64,000 nt of DNA from an archaeon (lineage in GTDB: Archaea > Thermoplasmatota > Thermoplasmata > Methanomassiliicoccales > Methanomethylophilaceae). Location of the stretch: assembly GCA_024399275.1 (NCBI GenBank), contig JAKSHS010000004.1, positions 29,275 to 93,274 of the forward strand. The letters are read 5' to 3'. The notes below the pieces were generated by a model. The model searched no databases. It was not told where the DNA came from and was given only the letters and a program-made list of their open reading frames with translations. Every line of letters begins with the position of its first letter. The stretch's first letter is position 1. The position numbers and the translations under genes were made by a program. This document shows, piece after piece, positions 26,465 to 36,833 of this stretch.

Positions 26465-28207
26465 CTACATCTCTTCAGGTGCACCCATACCAAGGCATGT
26501 AAGCACATTTTTAAGAACAATTTTGAAACATTTAACAAGTGTCAAACGAGCATCCCTTTTTTCTATAGAGCTGATGACAGGCACCGTCACATAAAACTGA
26601 TTGAATGCAGATGCAATTTCATGCCCGTATGCAGGTAAAAGGTGAACACGTCTACGTTCCCCTGCTAACTTAACTATACTTCCAAATTTAGAAAGAATTT
26701 TTATCAGGCGAATTTCGTACCTATCCACAAGCTTCGATGCATCAACAACATCATTGAATCTACCCGCTCTTTTAAGTATACTGCAAGCTCTCGCATACGA
26801 GTATTGAAGGAACGGTCCACTATTTCCATCAAAATTAAGGGCTTCGTCCCACTTGAAAGTGAATTGTTTTTCTGGCTGAACACGAATAATATTATACCTA
26901 ATCGCACCCACACCGATAACTCTCGAAATTTCTTTTATTTTCTCGTCAGACATCCCGGGGTGTCTTAATTTAACTTCAGTATATGCCCTCGAAACAGACT
27001 CATCTATAAGATCATCAAGATACACAACGACTCCTCTTCTAGTGGACATCCTTCCCTGTGGAAGGTTAACAAACGCATAGAATAATGATTCTGGAATTCT
27101 CTTGCTTCCAAGAATTTTTAAGACAGAACAAAGCTGCTTACTTCCAAGCTTTTGATCTTCACCTAGAACGTCAATAAGCTCATCAGCCCTTCCAAACTTG
27201 TCAAGATGATACGCCAAATCACGGGTAGTATACAACGTTGTGCCGTCAGATCTTAAAAATATAAATTTGGTACTTCTCCCCTGTACACCAAAATTTTTAA
27301 GGTCAATGGACCAAGCCCCATCTATTTTTTCTGCATAAACAGACTTTTTAAGAGTTTCCACAATCGCCTTGGCAGAACCATTTCTAATAAAATCAGATTC
27401 CCACGTATATGTATCCAAAAAAACATTTATGTTAGCGAGTGTCTCTCTCAGCCCATCAAGCATAATTTCTGCAGTTTTATGAACAGATGAAGTTATCTCT
27501 TCCTCACCAGCTTCAAATCTTCTAAGCATTTCTGCAATTTCTTCCCTAACTACGGGGTCTTTCTCAACTATAGCATTGGCGGCACGATATAATGAGACAA
27601 GTTTATGGTCAATCTTATTACGATGATCTTCCGCTACTTCGGAACTGGCAACTTCAGAACGAACTCCTTCTCTTAAATTATTAATGCCCCATGTAAGAAT
27701 CACAACTTGCTTCCCAACATCATTGACATAATACTCTGTCGAGACATCATATCCGCACATTTTGAGTATTCTTGCCAACGTATCGCCAATAATGGGGTTT
27801 CTTGCCCGCCCTACATGAATCGGCCCAGTAGGATTCGTAGAAGTATGTTCAACATTAATCTTCTTCCCTTTTGGAGGACAACTTCCATATGTATCCCCCA
27901 TCTCGATAATATCTCGAATCGTATTAGAAATAAGGACACTCTCGTTCACAGAAAAATTAACATAACCTCCAGATGCACTCACAGAGCCTATCAATCCACC
28001 AGGTTTAACATTTTCAGCTAATTTTTTTGCAATATCATCTGGTTTTTTTCCAAGCACCTTAGACATAGAAAAACAGGGAATCGCAAGATCTACATCTTCC
28101 ACCGAAGGAATCTCTGTATCAAATTCGATGTCCGGTATTCCCATTTCTAATAGTGCTCTTTTAACAGAATCTTTTATTTCCTCATCAAATGAGTCTATAA
28201 TTGGCAT
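26465..28207 (-). CDS. argS: Arginyl-tRNA synthetase
   Basis: Class I synthetase charging tRNA-Arg, 580 aa. It has the N-terminal Add-1 domain, the HIGH motif in PTGPIHVGRARN, EYYVNDVGKQ, the Rossmann core and a C-terminal helical anticodon-binding domain beginning near SGPFLQYSYARA. It lies 4 bp downstream of aRF1 and 2 bp upstream of the GNAT gene. One cognate tRNA, Arg(TCT), is encoded near the right end of the window. Confidence 0.96.
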   Translation of the reverse strand: MPIIDSFDEEIKDSVKRALLEMGIPDIEFDTEIPSVEDVDLAIPCFSMSKVLGKKPDDIAKKLAENVKPGGLIGSVSASGGYVNFSVNESVLISNTIRDIIEMGDTYGSCPPKGKKINVEHTSTNPTGPIHVGRARNPIIGDTLARILKMCGYDVSTEYYVNDVGKQVVILTWGINNLREGVRSEVASSEVAEDHRNKIDHKLVSLYRAANAIVEKDPVVREEIAEMLRRFEAGEEEITSSVHKTAEIMLDGLRETLANINVFLDTYTWESDFIRNGSAKAIVETLKKSVYAEKIDGAWSIDLKNFGVQGRSTKFIFLRSDGTTLYTTRDLAYHLDKFGRADELIDVLGEDQKLGSKQLCSVLKILGSKRIPESLFYAFVNLPQGRMSTRRGVVVYLDDLIDESVSRAYTEVKLRHPGMSDEKIKEISRVIGVGAIRYNIIRVQPEKQFTFKWDEALNFDGNSGPFLQYSYARACSILKRAGRFNDVVDASKLVDRYEIRLIKILSKFGSIVKLAGERRRVHLLPAYGHEIASAFNQFYVTVPVISSIEKRDARLTLVKCFKIVLKNVLTCLGMGAPEEM

Positions 28208-28211
28208 ACCA

Positions 28212-29438
28212 CTACACCTTATACCTCAAAATAGCAGCAATTCCACCAAACGCTGTCATCAACATTTGACCTTCCTCCGACTCTGAAGATATTATTTTAA
28301 CATCGGTATTGTACTCGGACGCAAGTTCAAAAAAATTATCGATAAGATCCTCATTTGCTACAACCAATGATATTGTTCCACATATCTTACATCTGACTCT
28401 ATCATCTACTGACGAGACAGTATCTTCATACTTATGCCCCGATGGACACACCACAGAAATACGTCTTTTGTTAACATCCTCTGAAAGAAGAACGACATCT
28501 ACTGCACCAACACCAATGTCACTCCTGACCTCATCTTCCCCGTAAGCTGAGAGACCACCATCAGTTTTCCTAATTTCTCTGAAAAATCTTTGGATATACT
28601 CCTTTTCTTCCATTAAGTCAATATCTTGAATCGAGTCTCTTGCCACATCAACAAGTTCTTTTAGTCCCGATTCGTCAGTATATCCCACATCGAACGTGCT
28701 AATAACTTTTTTCTGAAGTTCGTGATGAAGGTATCCCTCATCAATAAAGAAATCCTTTGTCGCACCTGGACCACCAATGAGAAGTCCTGCAAGTTCGGTC
28801 CTTGAAAGAAAAATATCTGTGGCACTATCCGCCACTTTTTTGAAAAATTCATGTGCAGCAATTCTGATAAGCCTTTCAAATCTCAATGACGATTGACCAC
28901 CTTGATGATGCTTACTCGGAACAAGCGAGTCAAAATGTTTCATAGGAACTATCCTACTTCCTGTAAGAACACCAAGTGTAGCTTCACGTCTGTCGATTAC
29001 TATTAAGCCGTATGACTTTTTATCAGCTAACATGGCCTCTAATGGTTCTGTGTAAAACACTGAATCACATCGATACAAAAATGTCGTAATTGCCTCTGGG
29101 GGTTCCACAACATACTGTACCATCTTCGTTTGATCCCCAGCTCGCGGAATCTCTCCGCAGAAAACAACAATTCCGTTAGGAGGAGCTACTTTATACGTTT
29201 TTAATCTTGACATTATAGAATCAATAGCCCCTTGAACGTTCTTCATAGTAGACTTCGATTTGATATTAGATGACTGTGAATATTCATCCCGCAGGTATGC
29301 CATAACGTCCGAAATTTGCCTTGTTGCTGGAACATATAGGGAAATAAGTTCAGTACCACGACCTCGCACTCCCATAATTTCTTGCATTACCTTTTTAAAG
29401 TCATATCTCGCCTTCTGAATCGATTCAGATTCTGCCAT
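28212..29438 (-). CDS. prf1: Peptide chain release factor aRF1
   Basis: Recognises all three stop codons and releases the peptide. The 408-residue protein has NIKS (residues 58-61) in the codon-reading N domain, GGQ (180-182) in the peptidyl-transferase-triggering M domain, and a C domain with two CxxC/CxxxH-type zinc-like elements (CPSGHKY and CKICG). First gene of an operon with ArgRS and GNAT. It is divergent from pyrH, with only 55 bp between the start codons. It uses TAG as its own stop. Confidence 0.96.
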   Translation of the reverse strand: MAESESIQKARYDFKKVMQEIMGVRGRGTELISLYVPATRQISDVMAYLRDEYSQSSNIKSKSTMKNVQGAIDSIMSRLKTYKVAPPNGIVVFCGEIPRAGDQTKMVQYVVEPPEAITTFLYRCDSVFYTEPLEAMLADKKSYGLIVIDRREATLGVLTGSRIVPMKHFDSLVPSKHHQGGQSSLRFERLIRIAAHEFFKKVADSATDIFLSRTELAGLLIGGPGATKDFFIDEGYLHHELQKKVISTFDVGYTDESGLKELVDVARDSIQDIDLMEEKEYIQRFFREIRKTDGGLSAYGEDEVRSDIGVGAVDVVLLSEDVNKRRISVVCPSGHKYEDTVSSVDDRVRCKICGTISLVVANEDLIDNFFELASEYNTDVKIISSESEEGQMLMTAFGGIAAILRYKV

Positions 29439-29463
29439 ACAAACACTCTAAACTCAGGCAAAC

Positions 29464-29478
29464 TAATAATTATAATAA
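29464..29478. promoter_or_regulatory. Shared TATA element of aRF1 and UMP kinase
   Basis: An AT block (TAATAATTATAATAA) lies in the middle of the 55-bp gap between the divergent ATGs at 29438 and 29494. It is about 26-30 bp from each start, so one element seems to serve both genes, each with little or no leader. Confidence 0.5.
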
Positions 29479-29493
29479 AAGTGTCGGTAATAT

Positions 29494-30177
29494 ATGGACA
29501 AAGTTGTTGTTTCAATCGGTGGTTCAGTACTAATTCCCGGAAAAGAAGATTCAATTTATATCAAAGCCCTTGCCAATATGTTAAAGGAAGTTTCTAATGA
29601 AGTATACCTTATAGTTGTCTGTGGAGGAGGCCAAGTTGCTAGATATTATTCAGACGTAGGAAAAAATCTTGGGGGCAGTATCAAACAAATTGATGAGCTC
29701 TGCATTGAAGTTACTAAAATTAATGCAGGTCTCCTGTCCATAGCTCTTGGTGAAAATGGATTAAGAAGTATTCATACGAACATAGAAAACTGCATCAATA
29801 TGACGAGTGTCGGCAAAGTTTCCATTATGGGCGGCACAGAATCTGGGCACACAACTGATGCAGTAGCTGCAATGATAGCTAAAAAATACAAGGCAAATCG
29901 TATAATTAACGCAAGCAACGTCAATGCAATTTACTCTGACGACCCGAAAAAAAATCCTAATGCAAAAAGATATTCAGAAATGACAATAGACGAACTTAGC
30001 ATGATCATATATAACGAACACGCTCCCTGCAAATCTTCCATCTTCGACCCACTAGGCGTAAAAATCATAAGAGATTCTAAGATCGACCTTACTGTAGTGA
30101 ATGGAAGAAACCTCAAGGAACTAAAGAACGCAATTCTTGGAAAAGAGATAGAAGGCACACATGTTAGGCCCAATTAG
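29494..30177 (+). CDS. pyrH: UMP kinase, archaeal PyrH
   Basis: Phosphorylates UMP to UDP; member of the amino-acid kinase fold. The 227-residue protein shows VVSIGGSVL at the N-terminus, VVCGGGQVARYY, the UMP-binding GGTESGHTTDAVAA and NASNVNAIYSDDPKKNP, features of the archaeal subgroup. No Shine-Dalgarno sequence; the TATA element sits at leaderless distance. The TAG stop overlaps the convergent dtdA by 4 bases. Confidence 0.94.
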   Translation: MDKVVVSIGGSVLIPGKEDSIYIKALANMLKEVSNEVYLIVVCGGGQVARYYSDVGKNLGGSIKQIDELCIEVTKINAGLLSIALGENGLRSIHTNIENCINMTSVGKVSIMGGTESGHTTDAVAAMIAKKYKANRIINASNVNAIYSDDPKKNPNAKRYSEMTIDELSMIIYNEHAPCKSSIFDPLGVKIIRDSKIDLTVVNGRNLKELKNAILGKEIEGTHVRPN

Positions 30178-31004
30178 ATTCTATCAACGTTTCTTGATGA
30201 GATTCTCTCAAAACCCAATGAATCAACCAAATCTTCTATTCTTTTCTCTTCGGGCTCTCCTATTGAATTGTGATGAATGTAAATAACATCAGCACTAGAT
30301 TCCCTCACAGCACTACTTATCATTCTAATAATTTCATCATCCGTAGCACCTTTGAGCTGATAAGTCGGAATCATATGTCCAAAATCTACCTTGTAGGTAA
30401 ATGCCATCTCAGAAAATCTTGGTGCATAATGCCCTCCTCCTATTCCAACTGCCACCATATAATTTTCACTATTTCGTCGTAAAAACGCATCTACAAGAGT
30501 ATCGGCAGCGCGAATATCTGTCCACCGATTTCTATCACTTCCAATCTCCATGTACATTGTCGGTACATTAACAAATGGGCCATGATGAGTAACCTCAAAA
30601 GATACGCTATATTCAGAATTATTGTTCAACTCTTTTATCGATCTAAGCGTTGCCGTCATTGTATGTGGTGTCGCTTTAACTAATGTCCCACACATTCCTC
30701 CCATTTGGTTATCTCTGTAATTTCCAATAGCATGGACGGTGAGAGCGGGTTTGTTACTTGCAGAACTATGGCGGCTGAGAAATACAATTTCATCCACCTT
30801 TATACCAAAATTTTTAGCTTCTTGATCTATATTCTCAGCAAAAACATGCATGCGATCAATGGTCATCATAACCATTTCATCACACGAAGCATATGTGTTA
30901 ACACCATCTGAACCAATATCCTCCCACTCATATTTAGAGAAAAATCGGTTTTTCATATTCAAGGACGGAGGATCACCATCATAACACACTAGGAGAATCG
31001 ACAC
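30174..31004 (-). CDS. dtdA: D-aminoacyl-tRNA deacylase DtdA
   Basis: Hydrolyses D-amino acids mischarged on tRNA. The 276-residue protein of the archaeal/plant GEK1 type has the expected landmarks: LSRHSSASNKPALTVH in pieces, FEVTHHGPF, EIGSDRNRW, and the metal-site GIGGGHYAPRF. It has no close neighbour on the same strand and converges with pyrH. Confidence 0.95.
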   Translation of the reverse strand: MSILLVCYDGDPPSLNMKNRFFSKYEWEDIGSDGVNTYASCDEMVMMTIDRMHVFAENIDQEAKNFGIKVDEIVFLSRHSSASNKPALTVHAIGNYRDNQMGGMCGTLVKATPHTMTATLRSIKELNNNSEYSVSFEVTHHGPFVNVPTMYMEIGSDRNRWTDIRAADTLVDAFLRRNSENYMVAVGIGGGHYAPRFSEMAFTYKVDFGHMIPTYQLKGATDDEIIRMISSAVRESSADVIYIHHNSIGEPEEKRIEDLVDSLGFERISSRNVDRI

Positions 31005-31274
31005 AAAACCACCACTCTTCCATACACAGACACTCCGCCAACTCCAGAAACTTCATGCCGGTGCCACATACTTTTGCGCATGTGTTCACGCTCCAACTAG
31101 TTCTTATCACCATAGCCATCGATAAATTCTCATCCACTCGTGGCTAATCGATCACCCAGCCAAATATTGAAACAACGACTCCGCTATAGAGCCTTACTAT
31201 AAAGATCCATCTCACATTTATAAAAAAATAAAATCGATATTCACACTAATCAAAACACTCGTTTAAATTAAACA

Positions 31275-33182
31275 TTACCTCAATCTAACGGTCTCAAGGT
31301 TAAGTGGTGCCTTCGTCTCAATCTTGTATCTCTGATATATCGAAGACGCAAAATCAATGCATTTACGATCTTCCCCATGTCCAACAATGATCTTAGAAGG
31401 TTTTGGTTCAAGTGTTGAAATGAATTTTATCAATTGCTTACGGTCTGAATGCCCAGAAAAACCATCAATGGTGGCAACATTCATCTCAACATCAAGATCA
31501 ATATACCTCCCCCTATCGTTAAGTGTAATCTGTTTCATGCCCTTCTGAATCCTACGACCCATAGAGTTCTCACTCTGGTATCCAACAAATATGAGCCAAT
31601 TTTTCTTGTCATCTACCCATTCTTTAAAGTATTCCATAACAGGCCCTCCTGTCATCATACCACTTGTCGCGAGGACAATACAGGGATCGGGCATATGACA
31701 TATCTCTTCCCTCATTGCGGCTGTTTCAACACGTTTAAAAATAGGTGAAAGAAAAGGATTTTCATTTTGCTGAAATATTTGTGTCTTTAACTGACTATTG
31801 AGATATTCCGGATATGCCGTATGGATAGATGTTGCCTCCCAAATCATGCCATCAAGATAAACAGGAACCTCAGGAATGCGCTTTAAACGCATCATCTCTT
31901 CGATGACAAGCATAACCTCCTGTGATCTTCCTACTGCAAAGACAGGGACTAGTACTTTACCACCGGTGTTACTTGCCTGCCTAAGAAGATCTTCCATTAC
32001 AGCAGAAGCCTCTATACGACTAGGTTGCATATCATTACGTCCCCCATACGTCGATTCAATAACCATCGACTCCAACCGAATAAATTTATTAGTTGCCTGA
32101 TTAAAAAGCCACGTCTTCTCAAACTTAGTATCTCCAGTAAACGCAACATTATGGAATCCATTGCCGATATTAAAATGAGCAATTGATGAGCCAAGAATGT
32201 GCCCTGCATTAAAAAAAGTTAGTCTTACGTCCGGTGAAATATCCGTAGTCATATCATATCCTATCGGAATCGTATGTAGAATTTCGTTTCTCACATCTCC
32301 TGCATCAAACATGGATTTTCCAGACTCACTCCATGTAAGTTTAATAGAATCTAGCTGAAGAAGTGCCATTAAGTCTCTCGTCGGAGGCGTGCAGTAAACA
32401 GGGCCATCATACCCAAGTTTAAATAAGGCAGGAAGAAGCCCGCAATGATCCATATGTGCATGCGTAACAACAACAGCATCTAGACTTGATAGCGGCTGCA
32501 CTTCTGGCATTCTAAGATAAGGCATAGCATCACTTGACGGATCTAAACCGCAATCAATCAGAATTTTACTTTCCTTCGTCGTCAGAAGTGTACATGACCT
32601 TCCAACCTGTCTAAATCCACCAAGGGCAGTAACTCTAGCATACTGCTCTCCGGAATCAAGCGTATCTCGTGATATTCGTCTCCCAATACGCTTAAGAATA
32701 TTTTGTCTCTCTTCGCGACTATATCTAAGATATCCGCGAATATCATCAATAGTCTTAGATTGAATCGGAGGAGCTCTAACAGGTTTTACATTCCACCCTG
32801 TCTCCCTCTTCATATCATTGAGTAATCGCCCACCCTTGCCAATAATAGAGCCGGGATTAGTTGTTTCCACAGTAACAACACTTGTATCATAATCAAAATA
32901 CAACCCTGTAATCTTTGCACTGTCGGAAGTCATATCCATAATTTTTTTCTCTACTTCATCTGTATTCTCCAGAGTAGACGGGTCTGGACGTACATCAAAT
33001 CTTCTTTTAAGATTTTTTGCAAGTGCCTTTGTAATATCAGGATTTTCAGAATACTTGTCAAAATTTCTAGTATATATAACAATCATTGGTCCTTCAAATT
33101 CAATAGATGCAATATCATAATCAGAAGGAACATTTTTTCTGATCTCTTCCCTCAAATAATCGAACAACTTATCTGTGTTCAT
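31275..33182 (-). CDS. fttA: aCPSF1 / FttA: KH-domain beta-CASP ribonuclease and termination factor
   Basis: A 635-residue member of the CPSF73 family that cleaves nascent RNA and terminates transcription in archaea. Two KH domains occupy about residues 1-175 (with PGSIIGKGGRLLND). The metallo-beta-lactamase site HAHMDH (His241, His243, Asp245, His246) and the beta-CASP insert follow, with FSGHSDR near the C-terminus. It lies 63 bp behind psmB, a neighbourhood seen in other euryarchaea. Confidence 0.96.
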   Translation of the reverse strand: MNTDKLFDYLREEIRKNVPSDYDIASIEFEGPMIVIYTRNFDKYSENPDITKALAKNLKRRFDVRPDPSTLENTDEVEKKIMDMTSDSAKITGLYFDYDTSVVTVETTNPGSIIGKGGRLLNDMKRETGWNVKPVRAPPIQSKTIDDIRGYLRYSREERQNILKRIGRRISRDTLDSGEQYARVTALGGFRQVGRSCTLLTTKESKILIDCGLDPSSDAMPYLRMPEVQPLSSLDAVVVTHAHMDHCGLLPALFKLGYDGPVYCTPPTRDLMALLQLDSIKLTWSESGKSMFDAGDVRNEILHTIPIGYDMTTDISPDVRLTFFNAGHILGSSIAHFNIGNGFHNVAFTGDTKFEKTWLFNQATNKFIRLESMVIESTYGGRNDMQPSRIEASAVMEDLLRQASNTGGKVLVPVFAVGRSQEVMLVIEEMMRLKRIPEVPVYLDGMIWEATSIHTAYPEYLNSQLKTQIFQQNENPFLSPIFKRVETAAMREEICHMPDPCIVLATSGMMTGGPVMEYFKEWVDDKKNWLIFVGYQSENSMGRRIQKGMKQITLNDRGRYIDLDVEMNVATIDGFSGHSDRKQLIKFISTLEPKPSKIIVGHGEDRKCIDFASSIYQRYKIETKAPLNLETVRLR

Positions 33183-33245
33183 AGCTGAGCCAACTGAAAT
33201 TGTAAGAAAAATGTTTAAAAATGAAAGAAATCTGTTCTACGGTAC

Positions 33246-33878
33246 TCAATAAGGATACCTGAATCCAAGTTCAGTAACACGTGTTCTAGTTTCCTCATCA
33301 GAAAGAAACCTCATGCCATCTTTGTCTATCACTGAAACTAACATCCCCCCACCAGACGCATTGTCTCTGCTTATAGCAGAGTTGAGTGCAGTTATGACAA
33401 GGTCTCTCCCCTCTTCAAATGTCATATTCGGCTTGTAACCAGCCTCAAGAGCCCCAAGAGCGTAAACCGATCCCGATCCAGTAGAGATAACATTGTCCTC
33501 AATATATCCCCCAGCCCCATCTATACTATACACATGGCCGCCTGTCTTATCATACCCTCCTATGATGAGACCAAGGTAAAATCCCTGCCGAATTATATCA
33601 GAAGCCAATGTCGCCGCAGCATTAGCAGTAATGCTTCCTCCTTTTTTCATCTCATAAAGGGCAATCTCGCTTTGCATGTATCTGACCATTAACTGCGCAT
33701 CACCGACAAGACCTGCAATGGTCATCCCAATATTATCGGCGATTTTGTAAATCTTCTGAACGTGTGAATGTGCAATCTGATTTGCCATTGTCGCTCTTCG
33801 ATCAGATGCCATAATAACACAATCCTTACATCTTATTCCGATCGTAGTAGTCCCAGTTTTGAGAACACCTTCAGTCAC
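33246..33878 (-). CDS. psmB: Proteasome beta subunit
   Basis: Catalytic subunit of the 20S proteasome. Self-cleavage between Gly and Thr in LKTGTTTIG exposes the catalytic Thr. Taking the GTG at 33878 as start gives 210 aa with a 9-residue propeptide, normal for archaea, and GGGAGG lies 7 bp upstream. The open frame continues to 34028, but the extra 50 residues include the TATA box (33959-33966) and are not conserved-looking. Catalytic Asp and Lys (ASDRRATM) are present. Followed by fttA. Confidence 0.95.
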   Translation of the reverse strand: MTEGVLKTGTTTIGIRCKDCVIMASDRRATMANQIAHSHVQKIYKIADNIGMTIAGLVGDAQLMVRYMQSEIALYEMKKGGSITANAAATLASDIIRQGFYLGLIIGGYDKTGGHVYSIDGAGGYIEDNVISTGSGSVYALGALEAGYKPNMTFEEGRDLVITALNSAISRDNASGGGMLVSVIDKDGMRFLSDEETRTRVTELGFRYPY

Positions 33879-33958
33879 ACATACGCCTCCCAAGAACCCA
33901 AACTTCGTCAAAAGGCGGCCAACCAGCCAACCCGCAGGAGCGCCGAACACATGATTCT

Positions 33959-33966
33959 TTATATAA
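33959..33966 (-). promoter_or_regulatory. TATA box for psmB
   Basis: TTATATAA on the minus strand predicts a start near 33936 and a leader of about 58 nt ending in GGGAGG. Its position inside the long open frame argues for the short GTG-started protein. Confidence 0.6.
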
Positions 33967-34488
33967 CTTATGTACCACCAGCCACAGCGTTTTTCCACAT
34001 TAGTTGCAGCGATGAACTCATAACGCATAACTCATGTGTTTCACGCTCCTTGTTCTGAAGGGGCACACCAAACTAATAAGCAGCCAACAAATTCACTACA
34101 CGAACAGCCTCACGGGATGAGTGTGATGAAATTTGTAATAACACGGCCCCCGCTCCACAAGATCTGAAAATTAAATAATTGCTATCACGCTATAAGTTAA
34201 GCACCTATCCTTCACATGCACATTCCAATAGTATATCGCGCAGCACGCCCATACGAAACATAAAACTTCGCCGGTTGGACTGTATAGAACCTAACAATCC
34301 TACACTTCTGACTCGTCATGCATATACAACAACACTGAACATCAAAATCGTTACAAATGCTGACTGGATGCAACGCACATCATAATGCGTTAAACAACGT
34401 ATCCGTAATAAAATAATTTTAAACGAGACAGACATACAAACCATATTTCGATAAATGTATTGAAAATCGAGGCGCGGAGCGATTATGT
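33967..34488. other. Intergenic region between psmB and hel308
   Basis: Over 500 bases between divergent genes. Beyond the psmB promoter I see only AT-rich TATA-like stretches (ATAATTTTAAAC near 34415) that could drive hel308. A 68-codon frame at 34179-34385 lacks supporting signals. No RNA gene is recognised. Confidence 0.4.
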
Positions 34489-36612
34489 ATGAACGTTGAC
34501 GAACTCAATATTTCAGACGATGTTAAACAAGCTTTAAGAAGTCAAGGTTACACAAAGTTATATCCACCACAAGAAGTCGCAATTCCTAAAGCACTTTCTG
34601 GAAAAAATTTAGTCGTAGAGGCACCTACTGCAAGCGGCAAATCTCTTATTGGACTTACCGCCGCTATTAAGACTATACTTGAGAGAAAAAAGAAAGTTTT
34701 GTACATCGTTCCCCTAAAAGCGTTGGCGTCCGAAAAAAAAGATGATATGGATAAACTCTCTCTTTTAGGTATCAAAACAGCTGTGAGCACAGGCGATCTC
34801 GATTCAGACGAGAAACAGTTAAATGATTCTAATTTCATAGTCGCCACGTCTGAAAAAACGGATTCTCTCCTTAGGCATGGAAGCAAGTTAATTGATGATG
34901 TTGGACTTGTAATAGCAGACGAGATTCATCTCATTCATGACGTTGATAGAGGCCCTACTTTAGAAATTGTGCTAACCAAAATCAAAAGAAAACTCAATGA
35001 ATGTCAAATTATTGCGTTATCAGCTACAATATCTAACGCAGACGAACTTTCTGCATGGCTCAACGCAGATCTTGTGAAAATAAACTGGAGGCCTATCCCT
35101 CTGTATGAAGGCATTTATTACAACCAACAAATCAGATTTGCAAATGGGCGCGTCATAAATGTTCTAGAAAATGGAGATAGCGTATGGTCCTTAATGGAAC
35201 AAACTTTTCAGAATGGAGGACAGTGTATAGTCTTTGTGAACGCAAGACGTTCTACAGAATCACTCGCAACAAAATACTCTTCAAAAATGAAAAAGTTTGT
35301 AGAAAGAGATCTCGCAGACAATGAAATTTCTGAAATTGAGGGTGATGTTACATCACTAGGAGTTAAATTAGTAAAGTGTATAAAACACGGAATCGCGTTC
35401 CATAACGCGGGGCTTACATTTGGACAAAGACGATACGTTGAAAAAAACTTTCGAAACGGAAATATCAAGTGTATAGTAACCACTCCAACTTTAGCAGCAG
35501 GAATAAATCTTCCCGCAAGAAGAGTTATCATAAGAGATACCAAACGCTTCGAGGCTAATTCTGGAAGTATACCTATTCCAGTTATGGAAATTAAACAAAT
35601 GTGCGGACGCGCTGGAAGGCCACATTTCGATTCTTATGGAGAAGCGATTCTCGTAGCTAAGAACTATAGCGATTATAGAAATCTTATGGACAACTATATA
35701 ATGTGCGAATCTGAAAGTGTTATATCTAAACTTGGCAGCGAAACTGTTCTAAGAAATCATATATTGGGCCTCATCGCCACCGGTGATGCATCGTCTGTTA
35801 GAGACATAATAAACTTTCTAAAAGACACATTTTACGGCAATGAGTTTGAACTTTATGGAGTAGAAGACTCTATAGAAAAAATCATTAGCTTTCTAATAGA
35901 AGAAGGCATGGTTACAAGTCACGGTGCAGAAATAAAGATACTTCCGTTCGGTAAAAGAGTCTCTGAATTATATATTGATCCTAAATCAGCAGTTATCCTA
36001 AGAGAATCAATTCTTACAATGGAACCCAACACGCCTGATTTTCCAATTCTCCTGGCTGTTGCAATGACACCCGACATTATAGGGCTTTATCCAAGGAAAA
36101 AGGACATAGAAGAACTCATCCTATTGGAACAAAAGTGGAAAGGTAAATTCATAGTCAAAACACCAGACAGCACCAGCTTTCAGTATGAGTATTTTTTGAG
36201 CGATTTGAAAGTCGCCCATCTAATATATAAATGGATACATGAGGTCAGTGAGGATGACATTACAGAAGACTTCGGCATTGGCCCTGGGGACATAAGATCA
36301 AGAGTAGATATGGTGGACTGGCTCCTTTATGGAATGGCCGAAATTGGAATTGTCTACAAATACAGCGTAGTAAAAACAGTTCGAAATCTTCTCACACGTG
36401 TAAAGTACGGTATCAAAGATGATATCCTCGACTTGGTATTACTGAAAGGTGTTGGGAGAATAAGGGCCAGAACACTAGCTAATAACAATATAAAGAATCG
36501 AGAAGACATTTTAAAAATCAGCGAAGAAAAGCTCTCATCTATTCCTGGAATAGGAAAAATTCTTGCTCAGAATATAAAAAGGCAGGTTGGAGGCTTTGAA
36601 TCAAAAATTTAA
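34489..36612 (+). CDS. hel308: Hel308 DNA helicase
   Basis: A superfamily 2 Ski2-like 3'-5' helicase that acts at stalled replication forks. The 707-residue protein has the Q-motif region, Walker A APTASGKS (45-52), the DEIH box near 142, LSATISN, a second RecA domain with TPTLAAGINLPAR and QMCGRAGRP, the winged-helix and ratchet domains, and a C-terminal helix-hairpin-helix (GVGRIRARTLA, IPGIGKILAQ). It is followed, after about 220 bp, by Cgi121. Confidence 0.96.
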   Translation: MNVDELNISDDVKQALRSQGYTKLYPPQEVAIPKALSGKNLVVEAPTASGKSLIGLTAAIKTILERKKKVLYIVPLKALASEKKDDMDKLSLLGIKTAVSTGDLDSDEKQLNDSNFIVATSEKTDSLLRHGSKLIDDVGLVIADEIHLIHDVDRGPTLEIVLTKIKRKLNECQIIALSATISNADELSAWLNADLVKINWRPIPLYEGIYYNQQIRFANGRVINVLENGDSVWSLMEQTFQNGGQCIVFVNARRSTESLATKYSSKMKKFVERDLADNEISEIEGDVTSLGVKLVKCIKHGIAFHNAGLTFGQRRYVEKNFRNGNIKCIVTTPTLAAGINLPARRVIIRDTKRFEANSGSIPIPVMEIKQMCGRAGRPHFDSYGEAILVAKNYSDYRNLMDNYIMCESESVISKLGSETVLRNHILGLIATGDASSVRDIINFLKDTFYGNEFELYGVEDSIEKIISFLIEEGMVTSHGAEIKILPFGKRVSELYIDPKSAVILRESILTMEPNTPDFPILLAVAMTPDIIGLYPRKKDIEELILLEQKWKGKFIVKTPDSTSFQYEYFLSDLKVAHLIYKWIHEVSEDDITEDFGIGPGDIRSRVDMVDWLLYGMAEIGIVYKYSVVKTVRNLLTRVKYGIKDDILDLVLLKGVGRIRARTLANNNIKNREDILKISEEKLSSIPGIGKILAQNIKRQVGGFESKI

Positions 36613-36833
36613 TATTGCCAATCACAAAGCGACATGCTCTTAGTTTTAGCATTATAACAACTCAATATCTGACATTCTTCCCAAAACAATCTGTATGAAA
36701 AACAGAACGACAATCACTTTCAAATCTACAATGTATCCTACTCATTATTACTAATCGAACCCTATAATCTTCTTCCAAACCATAATAAAATAAAGTACGC
36801 ATGTCATTGCGCCCCTCACAGTGACGTTATAAT

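Noticed and set aside
33879..34028. 50-residue N-terminal extension of the proteasome beta subunit
   Set aside because: It contains the promoter TATA box, and the GTG at 33878 has a strong ribosome binding site and gives a normal propeptide.
34179..34385. 68-codon frame upstream of hel308
   Set aside because: No promoter or ribosome binding site; Cys- and Thr-scattered sequence without any recognisable domain.
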